NCBI GenBank assembly: GCA_009823395.1
Contig: CM020512.1
Span: 6,137,905 to 6,201,904 of the forward strand
Length of the DNA: 64,000 bases
Source of the DNA: Thamnaconus septentrionalis
Lineage: Eukaryota; Chordata; Actinopteri; Tetraodontiformes; Monacanthidae
Direction of reading: 5' to 3'
A model generated the notes under the pieces. The model was not told the origin of the DNA. It searched no databases and saw nothing but the letters and a program-made list of their open reading frames with translations. Below, in pieces: positions 16,149-29,083 of the stretch (position 1 is its first letter; every line of letters starts with the position of its first letter). The position numbers were made by a program, and so were the translations under genes.

Positions 16149-16156
16149 AACTAAAG

Positions 16157-16507
16157 CACGGGTGGGCTAACTACGGCCCGGGGGTCATATGCGGCCCGTT
16201 GAGATTTTTAAACCGGCCTGCTGAACTTGAAGAAATTACAAAATAGCTGTGTTTCGTCCATTGTTTCAGTAATTTAAGAGTCATTTCAATAAAGAGATAA
16301 ATACCGGTGGGCTTCAAAGACACTGATTTTGATTTTGTTTGTTCATTTTCAATTGACATTTTTTCTACATATCCCATTATATATATTTTTTCCTCCTATG
16401 AGGTGGCTCAGCAAAACACTCCATCCATCTGCTGCTGCTCCAGCCCCCTCTGTCACATTTTAGAACCCATTGTGGCCTCACCAGTCTGACAGTTTGCCCA
16501 CCCCCTG
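16157..16507. mobile_element. hAT-type MITE, copy 2 of a family
   Basis: The 351-bp element is bounded by perfect 8-bp duplications AACTAAAG (16149-16156 and 16508-16515). It begins CACGGGTGGGC and ends GCCCACCCCCTG, near-perfect terminal inverted repeats. Its internal sequence matches the copy at 8217-8523. Non-autonomous. Confidence 0.88.
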
Positions 16508-16523
16508 AACTAAAGACACAAGT

Positions 16524-16540
16524 AGTGACCATAGTGCAAT

Positions 16541-16599
<59 letters not shown>
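16524..16599. repeat. (CT)n microsatellite with a repeated 5' flank
   Basis: The (CT)n tract (about 16546-16599) is preceded by ATAGTGCAATGCAGATCT. The same flank precedes another CT tract near 28603-28620, suggesting both belong to one dispersed repeat. Confidence 0.75.
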
Positions 16600-16604
<5 letters not shown>

Positions 16605-17109
16605 GACGGATTGTTTGCATGCAGCCACTTCATTATCTGATGAAGCGTGAAGTATGAAGTCTTTGGCTTGGTGACGTCCCACTGCTATGTTCACTCTGTT
16701 CATCTGGTTTTACGAGGTGGCAAACGCAAAAAAAAAAAGAAAAGAAAAGAAATGCCTTGAGGAAGATTGGACTGAGATTGCTGGGGCATCCATGATATCA
16801 AAAACATCCAGCCTAGGAATAAAATACAAACATGTGCGACATAGAGTTAACACACATTCAGAAATACTCTCCAAATGCATGAGGCTTTCTTATTTTTTGT
16901 ATGCTGCTCAAAGAATTTTCAAGTTTTCTTAAAGACCAATGACGGGTTTTGTGGCAACTTCTCTGGGGGGGGGGGAAAACTACATAGAAATTCCACACAT
17001 GCTGCCTGGCTGATAGCGCGGCGGCCCGATATCATGCTGGCTGATCGCCGTCGTCAATAGAGGCGAGCGATCTTCTCCGCTGGTGGGCGGAGCCTTGGAC
17101 TCCGTCCGC

Positions 17110-17141
<32 letters not shown>

Positions 17142-17476
17142 CCCCCGCCCTCACCCCCCCACACCCCAAGTCGCTGTCTTCACAGTCCAGATCTAATGGG
17201 CTCTGACAAGATGGTAATAAGGTAGCAGTGGACGCACAAGTACGTGTGTGTGCGTGTGCACGTGTGCATGTGTGTGCACGAAAAGCAGCCTTGTCCTTGG
17301 CCTCTAGTGACAGCTGGGTGTTAGAAAGCAGGTGTTTAGCACCCTGACCTCATCCTGGCTCTGCCGACATTTTATCACCCTGTTGCACCTTCGCACGGTG
17401 TGCTTCAGAGATGAGCAGGAATTCAAGCAGTCACACACGTGTGCACACACCACGAGTGCGCCGTCTCCCTCTTCCT

Positions 17477-17522
<46 letters not shown>

Positions 17523-17641
17523 ACTCCAGCAGCCCTGATGTATTGTCACATCCAGCCGCGTTTCTGACTCTTATCAGGTAAACGCTGCCTCGTGTCGAGT
17601 GGCCCCTAAGTTGCAACCAGGAGCTCGAACCTGCTTCAGCT

Positions 17642-17677
<36 letters not shown>

Positions 17678-17927
17678 TGCGCGTGTTCTGCCTGTTTTTT
17701 TTAATCTCGGAAAACATAATTGCATTGACACGTGACAGTGTGGGACGTGGTTTAGTTTGATTTCCGGTCGCCTTCTTCTTCACTCTATATTCAAAAACAC
17801 GTTTTTCGGGTTTCTTTTTCGTCCGTTTCAGTTTTCTCTTGGATTCTTATAGCGTTTCAGTTTTCAATCTATTTTTTTCCCCCCCAGACTGTTCCCTCTG
17901 GAGCCCAAATACAAAGCAGGAGTCACG

Positions 17928-17956
17928 ACTCAGAGAGGCGCCCTGCCTCTCTGAGT
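17928..17956. repeat. Perfect 12-bp inverted repeat, 5-base loop
   Basis: ACTCAGAGAGGC (17928-17939) and GCCTCTCTGAGT (17945-17956) are exact reverse complements around GCCCT. This is a stable GC-rich hairpin in a GC-richer part of the intron. No known element is recognised. Confidence 0.8.
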
Positions 17957-18599
17957 TTATCAGTGTTTTTACTCCTTAGCGTTGCTCCGATTTCTCCTTC
18001 TTTTTCTTTTTTTTTTTACGCATGTTGCGAAATGTTTTCATCCAAATAGTTTTCAGCCGGTCTGACTATTGCAGGACCAATCAGCGTCCCTTGTGAGGAG
18101 TCGGAGGAAACTCGAGCCGGGGTTTTATATTTGACCCAAAAAACAGGAAGCGGCTGCGAGTTTGTAAACAATGGCGTCAGTAAATGTGGGCAGCGTTATC
18201 GGAGCTGGAGAAAGCATTTCCTTTCGCAGTGAAGAGCGGAGAGCGAGCGCATCCCGGTGCCACCTCATTGGCCACTGGCATCTGTTCCCGCCTCTTTTCC
18301 CTGCTTCGTGCATCTGAATGAAATCCCCAGATGTGGGAAACGCTCCGTCTCCTGCGCAGGCTGAACTGCAGCGATGGTGAAAGGAGCTCCTGCAGCCGTT
18401 GCTTTGCTTCGCTGGCGGACGCACCTCGGCTCTCCTGTAGTAACACCTCTGATGCTGAACCTTAAAGCTGAGAAGCGTCAGATGTGGCGCCCCCGGTGCG
18501 ACTGCCGTCTTCTCACAGCGACACCTTTTTCATTCTGATCTCCCCGCAACGTAAATATTTGTCTAGTAAAGTGAACACAGAACCACAAGGTTTCCTATG

Positions 18600-18710
<111 letters not shown>

Positions 18711-19255
18711 GGGGCTTCAGCCGGTTATTGCTGTTGACTCTCATCCTGTTTTCTTGCCTATTAGTTTTCAATTTGTCTCGTTGTGAGCGCCGAGCGACGC
18801 CGTCGCTGTTTACGGAGGTGAAGCGACGAGGCGCCCGCCACTCACGGCGGCTTTCCCGGATGAAAATAATTTCAATTGAAACACTGAGAATCTGTAATTG
18901 CAACCCCTCAAACGAACACAATCTATCCCTGTAAGGCTTTGGAAGGCCCCTCCGCAGCACTGAGCTCCTTCTCTCTGCTCCCGTCTTCCTCTACCTTCTT
19001 ATCTCCCGGGTCTGCCAGTCTGACTCACTGTCTGTCTGTCTGTCTGCCTTCTCCTGCCTGTTCGCATCCTCCTGCTTTGCACTAGTTATTGTGGAGGACG
19101 CCGACACTGTTCGGATTGGAGAAAATGATGATAGCGGGGATTTTAAAGCGACTGGGGGGCGCGTGGGGCAAAAATGCGTAGAATGTGACGATGTCCAAAC
19201 AGCCTCAGTTGGCTCTAATGTTCACTTCCTGTCTCCTCTGTTTGTCTCCAAACAG

Positions 19256-19423
19256 CTCCACCGCCCAGCAGATTCAACAGGAGAGTGTCAGGTAAGATGC
19301 CCGAAGTGTGTGTGTGTGTGTCTGTGTGTGCCTGCCTGCCTTTGACGTCATGTCCCTCAGAAGTGTAATCCACACTGGGGGACAACATTGCATACATCAC
19401 TAACTAAGTGGCTCACTAAGCAG

Positions 19424-19505
<82 letters not shown>

Positions 19506-19700
19506 GCGTGTGTGTGTTGTCGTGTCCCACTTTGCGTGTCGAGGCTAAGTGGTAGCCTGGCTGCTTTGTGTCCAACTCATTGATGTCAAACAATGTTCAA
19601 CCTGTGTTTTCCTGGTTTGCGTGTTTGTGTACGTCCAGCATGTCAAACACCACTGGGATTGTCGTCGTCGTCGTCGTCGTCGTGTGTTTTGGGGTTTTCC

Positions 19701-19779
<79 letters not shown>

Positions 19780-22229
19780 CTCAAAGTCGCTGTTTTCTCA
19801 CGCTCGCCATTGCCCCTCTAATATTTAGATATGAGTAGTTCAGTGTGGTCGGCCGTCACAGAGGGCTGCACTCAGATGATGCTCAGGGTGTCAGCTGATG
19901 TTTATCCTGGTTCTGTCTGCTGTGCTGCAGGACTCGGAAGGAGTTTGTGTTTGCTTTGTTGCTCGTGTTTTAACTGTTTTAGTTAAAGTACCAAAAAAAA
20001 TGTTGGTATTGTACTTTTCTCATATAAATATATTTGTTTCAGAAAAAGATTGGCTTTTGTATAGGCTATTTTTCTTTAAGATCTTTTTTTAAATGTGCAC
20101 CTTACAGAGCTTTGATTTAAAAAAAAAAAGTACTTCTATTTTGTTATACAGTATTTATGTTATAAATACTTCATAACCCTGGTGAAGAAACCTATTAATT
20201 ATTTATTCATTATATTTTGCAACTGTTGACTGAAAAATCCAATTTCAAAGCCACTTTATTTTATATTGTTTTCTCACCAAAGAAACTCTGAACCACATCT
20301 ACTTTAGTAAACATACTTATCTTTGATTTAGTTTTAAATCTGCCCTGTTTGTAATTAAGAAAAATATGACTTTGGCCGTTTACCCAAATCGATATTTTGG
20401 CAGTGCGACAAAGTCAAGCAGTTTTCCTCTTTCGAAACCACTTGGATGGACCTGCACGCCTCTTTTTTGCAGCTTTTACAACTTTTAGTGCTTGTAACAC
20501 CAGCGAGGAACACGGCCAATAGGAACCATGTTGCATTTTTTTCGTCGAGTTTCATAGTAAAAGCTGAGCTCTGGGGTCCCGTCGTGCCGTCGGCTGAGAT
20601 GACGCTCCGGCTCTCCTTTAATTAACCAGGCGCCTGCGTCACAACTCTGCGCTTGGCTCGTCTTTTATTCAACAGCCTGATCAGGCTGAGGTGAAGGAGT
20701 TAGCGGGGGGCGGCGAGGGCGGCGGCACTCCACAGGTCACACTGTTCCAAACGCGATCGGCATGAATGCTGAAAGATAACGCAGAAGCGCAGAGACGGCA
20801 AAGTCTGCTGTCACGCAAGTTGCCACCCTGTGTGCGCGTGTGCGTGTGCGTGTGTGTCTGCCGAGTCCGAGGAGACGCAGATCGGTGGTGACAATTTCAA
20901 AATGACCTTGTCAGTACTTGGTCGACCAGTGCGGTGAAATGTGTCGCCTTGTGTGTCGCTCCCTCACGTCTGGGCTGCCTCAGGGCTCAGCTGTAATGAT
21001 GTGGCCTCCTCCCGCAGGTCTTGTGTTACACAATATCCCTCTCTTGGCTTCTGTGTGTAACGTCTTACCTTTCCCTGTGCTCTGCCTGCCTGCGTGCGTG
21101 CGTGTGAGCAGAAACATCAAACCGTGACGAAACGGACACCCTGCCTCCGCGTTTACATTGTGACGATCGAAGCTGCCATCTGTCGCACTGTTGCATCCCC
21201 TTATTTTCTAAAGTTGGTCTTTGGTTCCGACTGACCACTGCGGAATCTGCAGTAGCGTTTTTCACAAGTCTGTTTGTCAGAGGGCTGCTCATTTTTGCAT
21301 AAAGTCACTTGATGCACAGTTGTGATTAGGGATGCAAATTATCAGTTAATTCATTGATGTTTGTTGATTGACCTTATCAATCGATTAATGATTAATGGAT
21401 AAGCGGCGATAAGCAGCGACCTAAATTTCACAATGAAAAATGTCCAAGAAACACATTACTTAACCTTTAAATAATGTTGAGGGTCCAAAAAAGTTGTTTA
21501 AAAGTAACTTGTTCTAGGTATATTACGACCATCACAGTATCTACAGGTGAATTGCTCTTTCCTGCCACTACACTGTCATAATAACATTTACTATCCGTGT
21601 AGAAAAATGTTAATTGCGACTAATTTAATTTAGTCGATGAAATTCTTAATCAACAATTAATCGATAATTGATTCATTGTTAACATCCCTAGTTGTGATGT
21701 ATTAAATCTGAAATATCACCATTGAACAGATGTTTTATTTGTTTTCTTTTATTTTTTAGAGGGGGCACCAACTGTTTGTCTTCCTGCACGATTCTTATTG
21801 CAGCTTTACACATTGATAAGATTGATTGCAGTTATTGTCGTGTAGTGCTTTGTTAAAATCATTTTTGAACTGTTGATGAACATTCATTTTCGTGCCCAAT
21901 CATTCATTTTCCTCCCGGACCTCAGAGGAGCAGTTGTGTTTGATTCTTTATCCAGAAAAGTTCTCCAGATCTCCAGACAACAGTACATTTAGCTCTCCGG
22001 TTTTGCAGCCTTCTGCAGAAACACAGGCTGTTAGCTTCCTGCCAAAACTACAATTTTACAAAATCTTCACAGTGCGGCTGATGCCGACTTACCAACTGAT
22101 AGAAATCATGCACATCGGCATTGATTTACGCAGTTGGTTGTGCATTTCATTTCTTGTACAATATGCACAGATCAGCCTGGAACCTGGTGGCGCAGCGTCT
22201 TCAAATCCTGTTTGTCAAGTATTGCTGTC

Positions 22230-22282
<53 letters not shown>

Positions 22283-25200
22283 ATCATTTGCTGAAGCCAT
22301 TGTGCCACGATCAGACGGCTGTAAATGTAAATGCAGTGTTGTGTAAAGCCTGTGTGCCACCCCACCCCTCTAATACACAGTGTGCGCGGAGGCGTTTAAC
22401 CCAGACGAGGAGGACGAGGACACGGAGCCCCGAGTGGTTCACCCAAAAACAGACGTGCAGCGCTGCAGACTGCAGGAGGCCTGCCGAGACATCCTGCTCT
22501 TCAAAACACTCGACCAGGTAGGTGAAAGAATATCTCAAACACACACACACACACAGGCGCACAGATGCAGAAAGGCCCAAGAGGGAGTTGAGCTCGGGGG
22601 GGGGGTCCGAACGTAGGCGTCGGTTAATTTGTCTTTAATTGGCCGGCAATCCTCCGCAGTCCACGCCGAATGCTTTTATGTCCCCGTGTGATCAATGCAA
22701 GAGGAAGCGCGGCTGGGTGTTGAGTTTTTTGTAGTTTTGCTTGCGCTCTGTTGGTCCCGTGACGCGTAATTGGCAGTGGCGTCGTGACATGGCCAGCACT
22801 GCAGCGACCAGAAAGCCGACACACCAGCGACGGTGGTCACAGCTGCACCGCACAAGGTGTCTACAAGTGAAGAGGAAACACACACGATCTGACATTTCAT
22901 ATGAACACAGCCAAAGACAAAGCTGAATATCTGTGGATATTTTTATTTCCTTTTAGAATTTATTTTGGAAATCTCAGAGGAGGAAAAAAACATAATTTGC
23001 TCCCAAATGTAGAACTGTGAAATATTCGGAGCAGGAATCATTCTCAGATCATCTAAATTTGATTTTTGTGACACAACTCTTGCACAGAGCTGACACAAAA
23101 TCCCACTTGTTGCTCAGCTTATAAAAAAACCTATTGTATAGTAGACACACCGGCACAAAGCAGCTATTCTCTGCGCGGGTCAGATGATGCCAGGGTCGTG
23201 GAAAACAAACAAATGTGTCCAACTTCTGATGGTGGAAGAAATTATTTCAAGACACTATCTCCCTCTGTGTCCTAGATTCTTCTGTACTAAATTTGTCTTG
23301 TCCCCCTTTTTTCCCCCCGATGTCCATTCAAAGGCTTGACTCACTATAAATCACAGCCCTCAGCCTCTGTGAAATCAAATCTGAGGCCAGAATGTCCTGA
23401 TGAGACATAAAGAACAGAGAAAGTTTCCCCTCCCCTAATCTCACTGTGTACTTCCTTGCGCTGCTTCCTCTCCTCTGGGATAATTAAACCTAATCTCATC
23501 TGCCTTCAGGAGTAGCACTCGCATAAGCGACTTTTTTTAAAATTATTATTATCCTCAGCAGCAAGTAGCTCTCCATTTCTCCTCATTCTCCTATCTTATC
23601 TCTGTCTGGCATCCTTCCCGTCTGCTCTTCCTCCTCCCCCTCTTCCTCCTTCAGGAGCAGTTCTCGGAGGTGCTGGACGCCATGTTCGAGTTGAAGGTGC
23701 AGCCCCAGGAGCACGTCATCGACCAGGGCGAGGACGGAGACAACTTCTACGTCATAGAGAGGTGAGAGACGCACGTGCGCATGCATGCACGCGCCTGGAC
23801 GGGTCAGTAAGTGTTCGGTGCACAGTTTGTTTAGCACACACAACAGATGAGGTCTTGGAATAGAGGTATTGGAGGGACATTCTTCATGTCCCTCCAAAAT
23901 AAGGCGAGCATGAGTTAGGAAAAAAAGTGAATATAACGTTACAGTGAGATGCGAGAAAGAGATCAACTACTTGGTTTTGCCTCCCACGTGCAAGTTTGTG
24001 GTTTTCATACAGACTTTCATACACAGAGATAGGACATTAGAACACACACACATTTACATTTAAAAAATGGAGTGCAACCAAAGTCTGGAAGAAGTGAGCA
24101 ACTTGAATGAGTTCTCCTGCTGCTCCTGCTGTGTTTACCATTGTGTTTACAACGCACTCTTTATGATTATGCAGGTGTGTACTTCTGTGCATACAGTACA
24201 TATGAAGGCTGTGTGTAATTTTCCTGTCATGTTGCTAGTGTAAACTGCTGCTGTGTAAACAGGCCGACAGGACAGGTTTTGTTGTCCGGGCAGGATCCCA
24301 GTGGTAGGAGCGCTGTGATTGGTCCAATCTTCTCTAACGATTAAATTCATCTTGGACTGAAAAAGTAACAGTTGTTTTCTATACGTGACCTGCAAAATGC
24401 TGCTTTAGTCGTCATGCATTTGAGTCAGAATTGCCTCAGTGTGTTAAAGTTGTTCCGGTGCTGTTTTGATCATAATAATGAGCTTTGAAGATGTTGCCAT
24501 GAACCTCTGAGGCAGACTGAGGCTCACTGTTTGTGCCTCTCTGGCCTCCGCTCGTAGTGGGAGTGGCACCAAATCGGTGCAGCTCAGCGGTGCGACTCCC
24601 CTCGTATTGTGCTATCTTTTGCATCTGTGTTTCTAACCCAGCGTGCTTCCTATACGAGAAAAATGCGATGACCTTTAAGAGTAGCATGCTTGCCTGGTCA
24701 TATATATATCCTGGGGTTTTCCCCTGGCCCGCATTGGGCTGAGGTGGTAGCTAATGTCACTGGCAGGGCGGGATGAGAGCGAGAACAATTGAAGAACGGT
24801 CACCAGAACAGAAACGGGAACGCTTAAGATCTCATTTTAACACAGACTTATTCATATTTTTATACAAACTTTAAGGATTTATTGCAATAATTTGTCTCCT
24901 TTCAGTAGAAACCCTGTTGTTTACTTTTTTGCTAGCTCCACCTTTCAGAAAATATGTCCAAAAAGGCACAGTTATAGCGGTCCACACACCCTGTGATATG
25001 ACAAAGGGTACTGATGTTTCCCGTTTTATAATGTAACTTAAGCGTACAGTGTTTCCTCTGTCCTCCATGTGAAGCATGTCTTCGAAAATATCCTGTGTTC
25101 ATCATTAGGGACGTTAGGCGGCGGCGACGGTGGACTGAGTGTGATTATCTTTGTGAGAAGGATCTCCACAAATAAACCCGAAAGAGGCACCAGCCATATG

Positions 25201-26962
25201 GTGCCAAGACAGGAAATGACTTGCCAGTCATTGTTGGATGTGAAATACAAGTTTAGATGATGTGAAAATAATAATTTGCCTCACTCATAAATAAAAACGT
25301 TGTAAATGACCTTCCACAGGTACTCCATATATCGTCAGTCTGGGAAGATCTGCTGAAACACACATTCACAGCCAAAACCTCAAACACGTTAACCACGACA
25401 CACTTGAACACACCCTCAAGTATTTTTGCTGCGATCCTCATTTGGACGTTTGATCTTGCTGCAGTTTTCCTGTGTGTTTGTTCTCTCTGCTGACCCCCTC
25501 ACCCACCGCCTGCCTCTGTCCTCGCCCTGCAGGGGAGTGTTTGACATTGTGGTATCAGGAACATGCGTGGGTCAGTATAACAATAAGGGCAGCTTCGGGG
25601 AGCTGGCGCTCATGTACAACACGCCCCGTGCCGCCACCATCATCGCCACCCAGGAGGGAGCGCTGTGGGGGCTGGTAAGCATGTGATCCAAATACACTGG
25701 GTTTGTGTTCTTGGGAGTATTTTTAAGCATGAGTAAAACAGAAATACGAGCTGTGTTCTGATCTTTTAAGTGGAATTGAAGGGCTTATGACTGGGTTTTT
25801 TTCTCTCCATTACCGAGCTATTTTTTTCCGACTGCAGGTTTTCCCCTTGTTGTAAAGCTAAATGCTCACCTTGTTGTGTTCTGTGAAGACTCAGACATGT
25901 TAAGAATGGAGTTAAGCTAGCCATGAATGGAGCCGGCGCTCTTCTGTAACGCTTTATGCGGCTCTAGCGCCCCCCTGTGGCCACACATATTAGGACCTGC
26001 TGCAGCCAATTCCCCTCAGCGGAGGAGGTGTTGGTTTACTTGCTTATTTTTTTGTTTGTTTGTTCTTACCCAGGACCGCGCCACATTTCGTAGACTCATC
26101 CTGAAGAACAACGCGAAGAAGAGGAGGATGTACGAGACCTTCATTGAGTCTGTGGCCTTACTCAAATCGCTGGAGGTGAGATCTGCTTTCTGTTGGTTTG
26201 CTTTATTTTTTATTTTTTACCTCTAATTTTATTTCAGATATTTAAAAAAAGAAAAAAAAAAGAAATAGATTCATCATCATTAATTCAACATCCACACTCC
26301 TGGAAGCATGTGTGTAAGTCAACACAAACAGGTCATTTTAATCAAGTACCTTTTGACCATCAACATTTTTTTACTTACAATGGAAACTTAAAGTAATTCA
26401 CTCACCTGTCCACTTGATGCCAGGGGGTGTTAAAGCACAAGCAAGTGGAAGCCAAAAGGAAAACTTAATTCCATGTTTTATTATTTCAAGTAGCCCTGCG
26501 ATGAACTGGCGACTTGTCCAGGGTGTACCCTGCCTTCGCCCTAAGACAGCTGGGATAGGCTCCAGCAGACCCCCCCGTGACCCTGAATTGGAATAAGCGG
26601 GTATAGAAGATGAATGAATGAATGAATTATTTCAAGTAATAGAATCATAGTGATGGCTCGTTTGTTTGTTTGTTTGTTTTGTTTTGTTTTCCTTCTTGTC
26701 TGTCAAAGTGAAGGACAGTCAAGAAGTTGCTCGCAGCCTCTGATGTGTGAAAGAAGCCGTAAAAGTGTTAACATGATCGGTGACCTGCGTGCACCGTCGT
26801 GAGTTCTCACCAGACTGCATTTTCATTGTTTCTCTCCCCTCACGATGCCCTGTTTCACTGTGCAGGTGGCGGAGAGGATGAAGATCGTGGATGTATTAGG
26901 AGCCAAGCAGTTCTCGGATGGAGAGCGCATCATCACACAGGTGGGGGTCCACTCACTTAAGT

Positions 26963-27022
<60 letters not shown>

Positions 27023-27369
27023 GTAAGTAGCGCAGAGGATCTCACCACAAACTGTGTCTTTTCGCTCCTCAGGGCGACAAGGCGGACTGTTTCTACATTG
27101 TGGAGACTGGGGAGGTCAAGATCATGATGAAGAGCAAAGTAAGATCCTGTTTAACAGCTTCATTTCGCAGCGATGAGCAAGGGTTGGATGTCTGTTTATC
27201 GAAATAGAACCACGGACACATCTCACTCCAAAAAAATAATAATAATAATAATAATAATAAAGTGAACATTTCCTTCCTTTCCCCAGCAGCAGTGGCAGTT
27301 CTGGTTTTACATTTGAAGCTCTAAGTGTTTTTCACTGAGGGGAACGTATCGTTGTTCCTGCACCTAATC

Positions 27370-27434
<65 letters not shown>

Positions 27435-28118
27435 ACCCCTGCAGACGAAAGCAGACCATGCGGACAATGCGGAGGTTGAAATAGCGCGCTGTACCAGGGG
27501 TCAGTACTTTGGGGAGCTGGCCTTGGTCACCAACAAGCCCCGGGCCGCCTCGGCTTACGCAGTGGGCGCTATGAAGTGTTTGGGTAAGACCGACGCCCCC
27601 GAACCTGACTGTTCATAAGCATGTGCATCTCCTCATGGCACAAAGGATCATTGTTGGAGGAAAAAAAATGTAAAGAAAATGCGAGACACAACATTAAATG
27701 CAATGATTGTGGATTTTCCTGCAAAAGGAAATTTTGGAGTGTAGCATTTCAAACTTTTTTATTTAGATATTATGTTTGTAAGAAGGTCAGATGTGTAAAT
27801 AAGGTGAGATCATATTTGTCGGTTGACATTTATGGTGTTTAAATCACAAAAAACATATCTTTATTGCAATGAACTTGATTTTTTTTTTTTTTTTCTAAAT
27901 CGTTATGATCACAACACTGAGAATTCTTAGAGGAACCAACTGTGACTCTACAAAGCCACGCCTGACCCCCTCCCCTCTGTGTCGTCCCCGCAGTAATAGA
28001 CGTGCAGGCGTTTGAGCGCCTGCTGGGCTCCTGTAAGGAGATCATGAAGAGGAACATCGCCCACTATGAGGAGCAGCTGGTGGCCCTGTTTGGCTCCAGC
28101 ATGGACCTGAGAGACTGA
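19256..28118 (+). CDS. prkar2a: cAMP-dependent protein kinase type II-alpha regulatory subunit (5' end missing)
   Basis: Encodes the subunit that holds PKA catalytic subunits inactive until cAMP binds and, through AKAPs, anchors the enzyme. Nine coding exons are visible: 19256-19291, 22381-22517, 23655-23761, 25533-25674, 26074-26175, 26866-26940, 27073-27138, 27445-27583 and 27994-28118. All have GT-AG borders and matching phases, giving 308 residues. The first exon encodes [11 protein letters not shown], the type II autoinhibitory and autophosphorylation site. Exon 4 carries the phosphate-binding cassette of cAMP domain A ([14 protein letters not shown]), exon 8 that of domain B ([14 protein letters not shown]). 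The end, GSSMDLRD, matches the RII-alpha C-terminus. The N-terminal dimerisation/docking exon is not in the window. Compared with the human protein as I remember it, the loop after GVFDIVV is several residues shorter. RII-alpha rather than RII-beta is supported by the 3p21.31-type neighbourhood. Confidence 0.96.
19426..19517. repeat. (GT)n microsatellite in prkar2a intron
   Basis: About 90 bp of GT repeat, 135 bp downstream of the RRVS exon. Confidence 0.95.
19661..19778. repeat. (GTC)n and (TG)n microsatellites
   Basis: A (GTC)7 tract at 19661-19683 is followed within 25 bp by about 75 bp of TG repeat (19704-19778). Both lie in the same prkar2a intron. Confidence 0.95.
19779..21327. other. 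prkar2a intronic sequence, nothing recognised
   Basis: Intronic DNA between the microsatellites and the hAT element; no further exon or RNA gene is seen. Confidence 0.5.
21328..21690. mobile_element. hAT-type MITE in prkar2a intron
   Basis: The 363-bp element begins TAGGGATGC and ends CATCCCTA, with perfect 8-bp target duplications GTTGTGAT at 21320-21327 and 21691-21698. The interior is AT-rich with repeated ATTAATCGAT-like motifs near both ends. No transposase frame. Confidence 0.88.
22232..22281. repeat. (GT)n microsatellite in prkar2a intron
   Basis: About 50 bp of GT repeat, 100 bp upstream of the exon at 22381. Confidence 0.95.
23762..25532. other. prkar2a intron 3, nothing recognised
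   Basis: A 1.77-kb intron between the domain-A exons. It has ordinary unique sequence with short AT-rich runs; no extra exon or repeat family is recognised. Confidence 0.5.
26493..26625 (+). mobile_element. 5'-truncated LINE/SINE 3' tail with target duplication
   Basis: The 133-bp insert contains the standard fish LINE 3' tail: CCCTGCGATGAACTGGCGAC, then GCTGGGATAGGCTCCAGC, then AAGCGGGTATAGAAGATGAA ending in (GAAT)n. It is bounded by perfect 13-bp duplications ATTATTTCAAGTA at 26480-26492 and 26626-26638, the mark of target-primed reverse transcription. It sits in the prkar2a intron between exons 5 and 6. Confidence 0.88.
26967..27016. repeat. (GA)25 microsatellite, prkar2a intron 6
   Basis: Fifty bases of pure GA, starting 26 bases after the donor of the exon ending at 26940. 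Confidence 0.97.
27375..27432. repeat. (TC)29 microsatellite, prkar2a intron 7
   Basis: Fifty-eight bases of TC ending 12 bases before the acceptor of the exon at 27445, so the repeat is itself the polypyrimidine tract. It is complementary to the GA tract in the preceding intron. Confidence 0.97.
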
Positions 28119-28602
28119 GCCTCCCACACCACCCTCCGTGCCTTCTAATGTTACTACTACTACTACCACACACACACACGCACACGCACATGCACATGCG
28201 CACACACGCTATGGCTTTTATGTTACTTACAGTCATAGTGAGCTCTACACAGAACACATGAGAGACTGGCTTCAGCTGCAAGTGCATGAATGCTCACACA
28301 GTCACACAAGTCCCTCCTCCACACTCACCTGCACACTGACACTTCAAGCAGACGCCACAAGAGGCGCACTTCACGTAATCTGCTCACCCTTGGGCATGTA
28401 CACATACACACAAACACAAAAAAACACACAATCCCGACCCTTATTGATACGCTTACTTTGTCGCGCGCGCGCACACACACACACACACACATACACGCAC
28501 GCACGCACGCACACAGCTAGAGGCCACATATTGTGTTGACTGAGCCAGCTTCACTTTTGCAGTATGAATGTCCCCACTGCAGTTACCTTAATACAGGTGA
28601 CA

Positions 28603-28758
<156 letters not shown>

Positions 28759-29077
28759 GTTATGTTCAAAAACCACATCATCATGCTAATTTTGTGTAGG
28801 CTTTGCATTCACATGAGCATTTGGACAACTCAAAGTTGTTGAAGATGCAAGCACCTGTGGAACACACACACACACACACACACACACATGCACGCACGCA
28901 CACAGAGGTACAGATATTCAAAAACATTTTGGTGACCACACTGGCATCAACAGTTACATTGTGGTAAAAAGAAGACGAGAAACTCTCAGACAAGGAAAAT
29001 GAGTCAAATGCAAAAAAAAAAAAAAGAGAGAAGAGTTTAATGACAACATATGTTTTAGAAATGTTTTATGAAGATTA

Positions 29078-29083
29078 AATAAA
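29078..29083 (+). promoter_or_regulatory. Candidate polyadenylation signal of prkar2a
   Basis: AATAAA in the sense orientation, 960 bases after the stop codon and the first canonical hexamer there. Confidence 0.5.
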
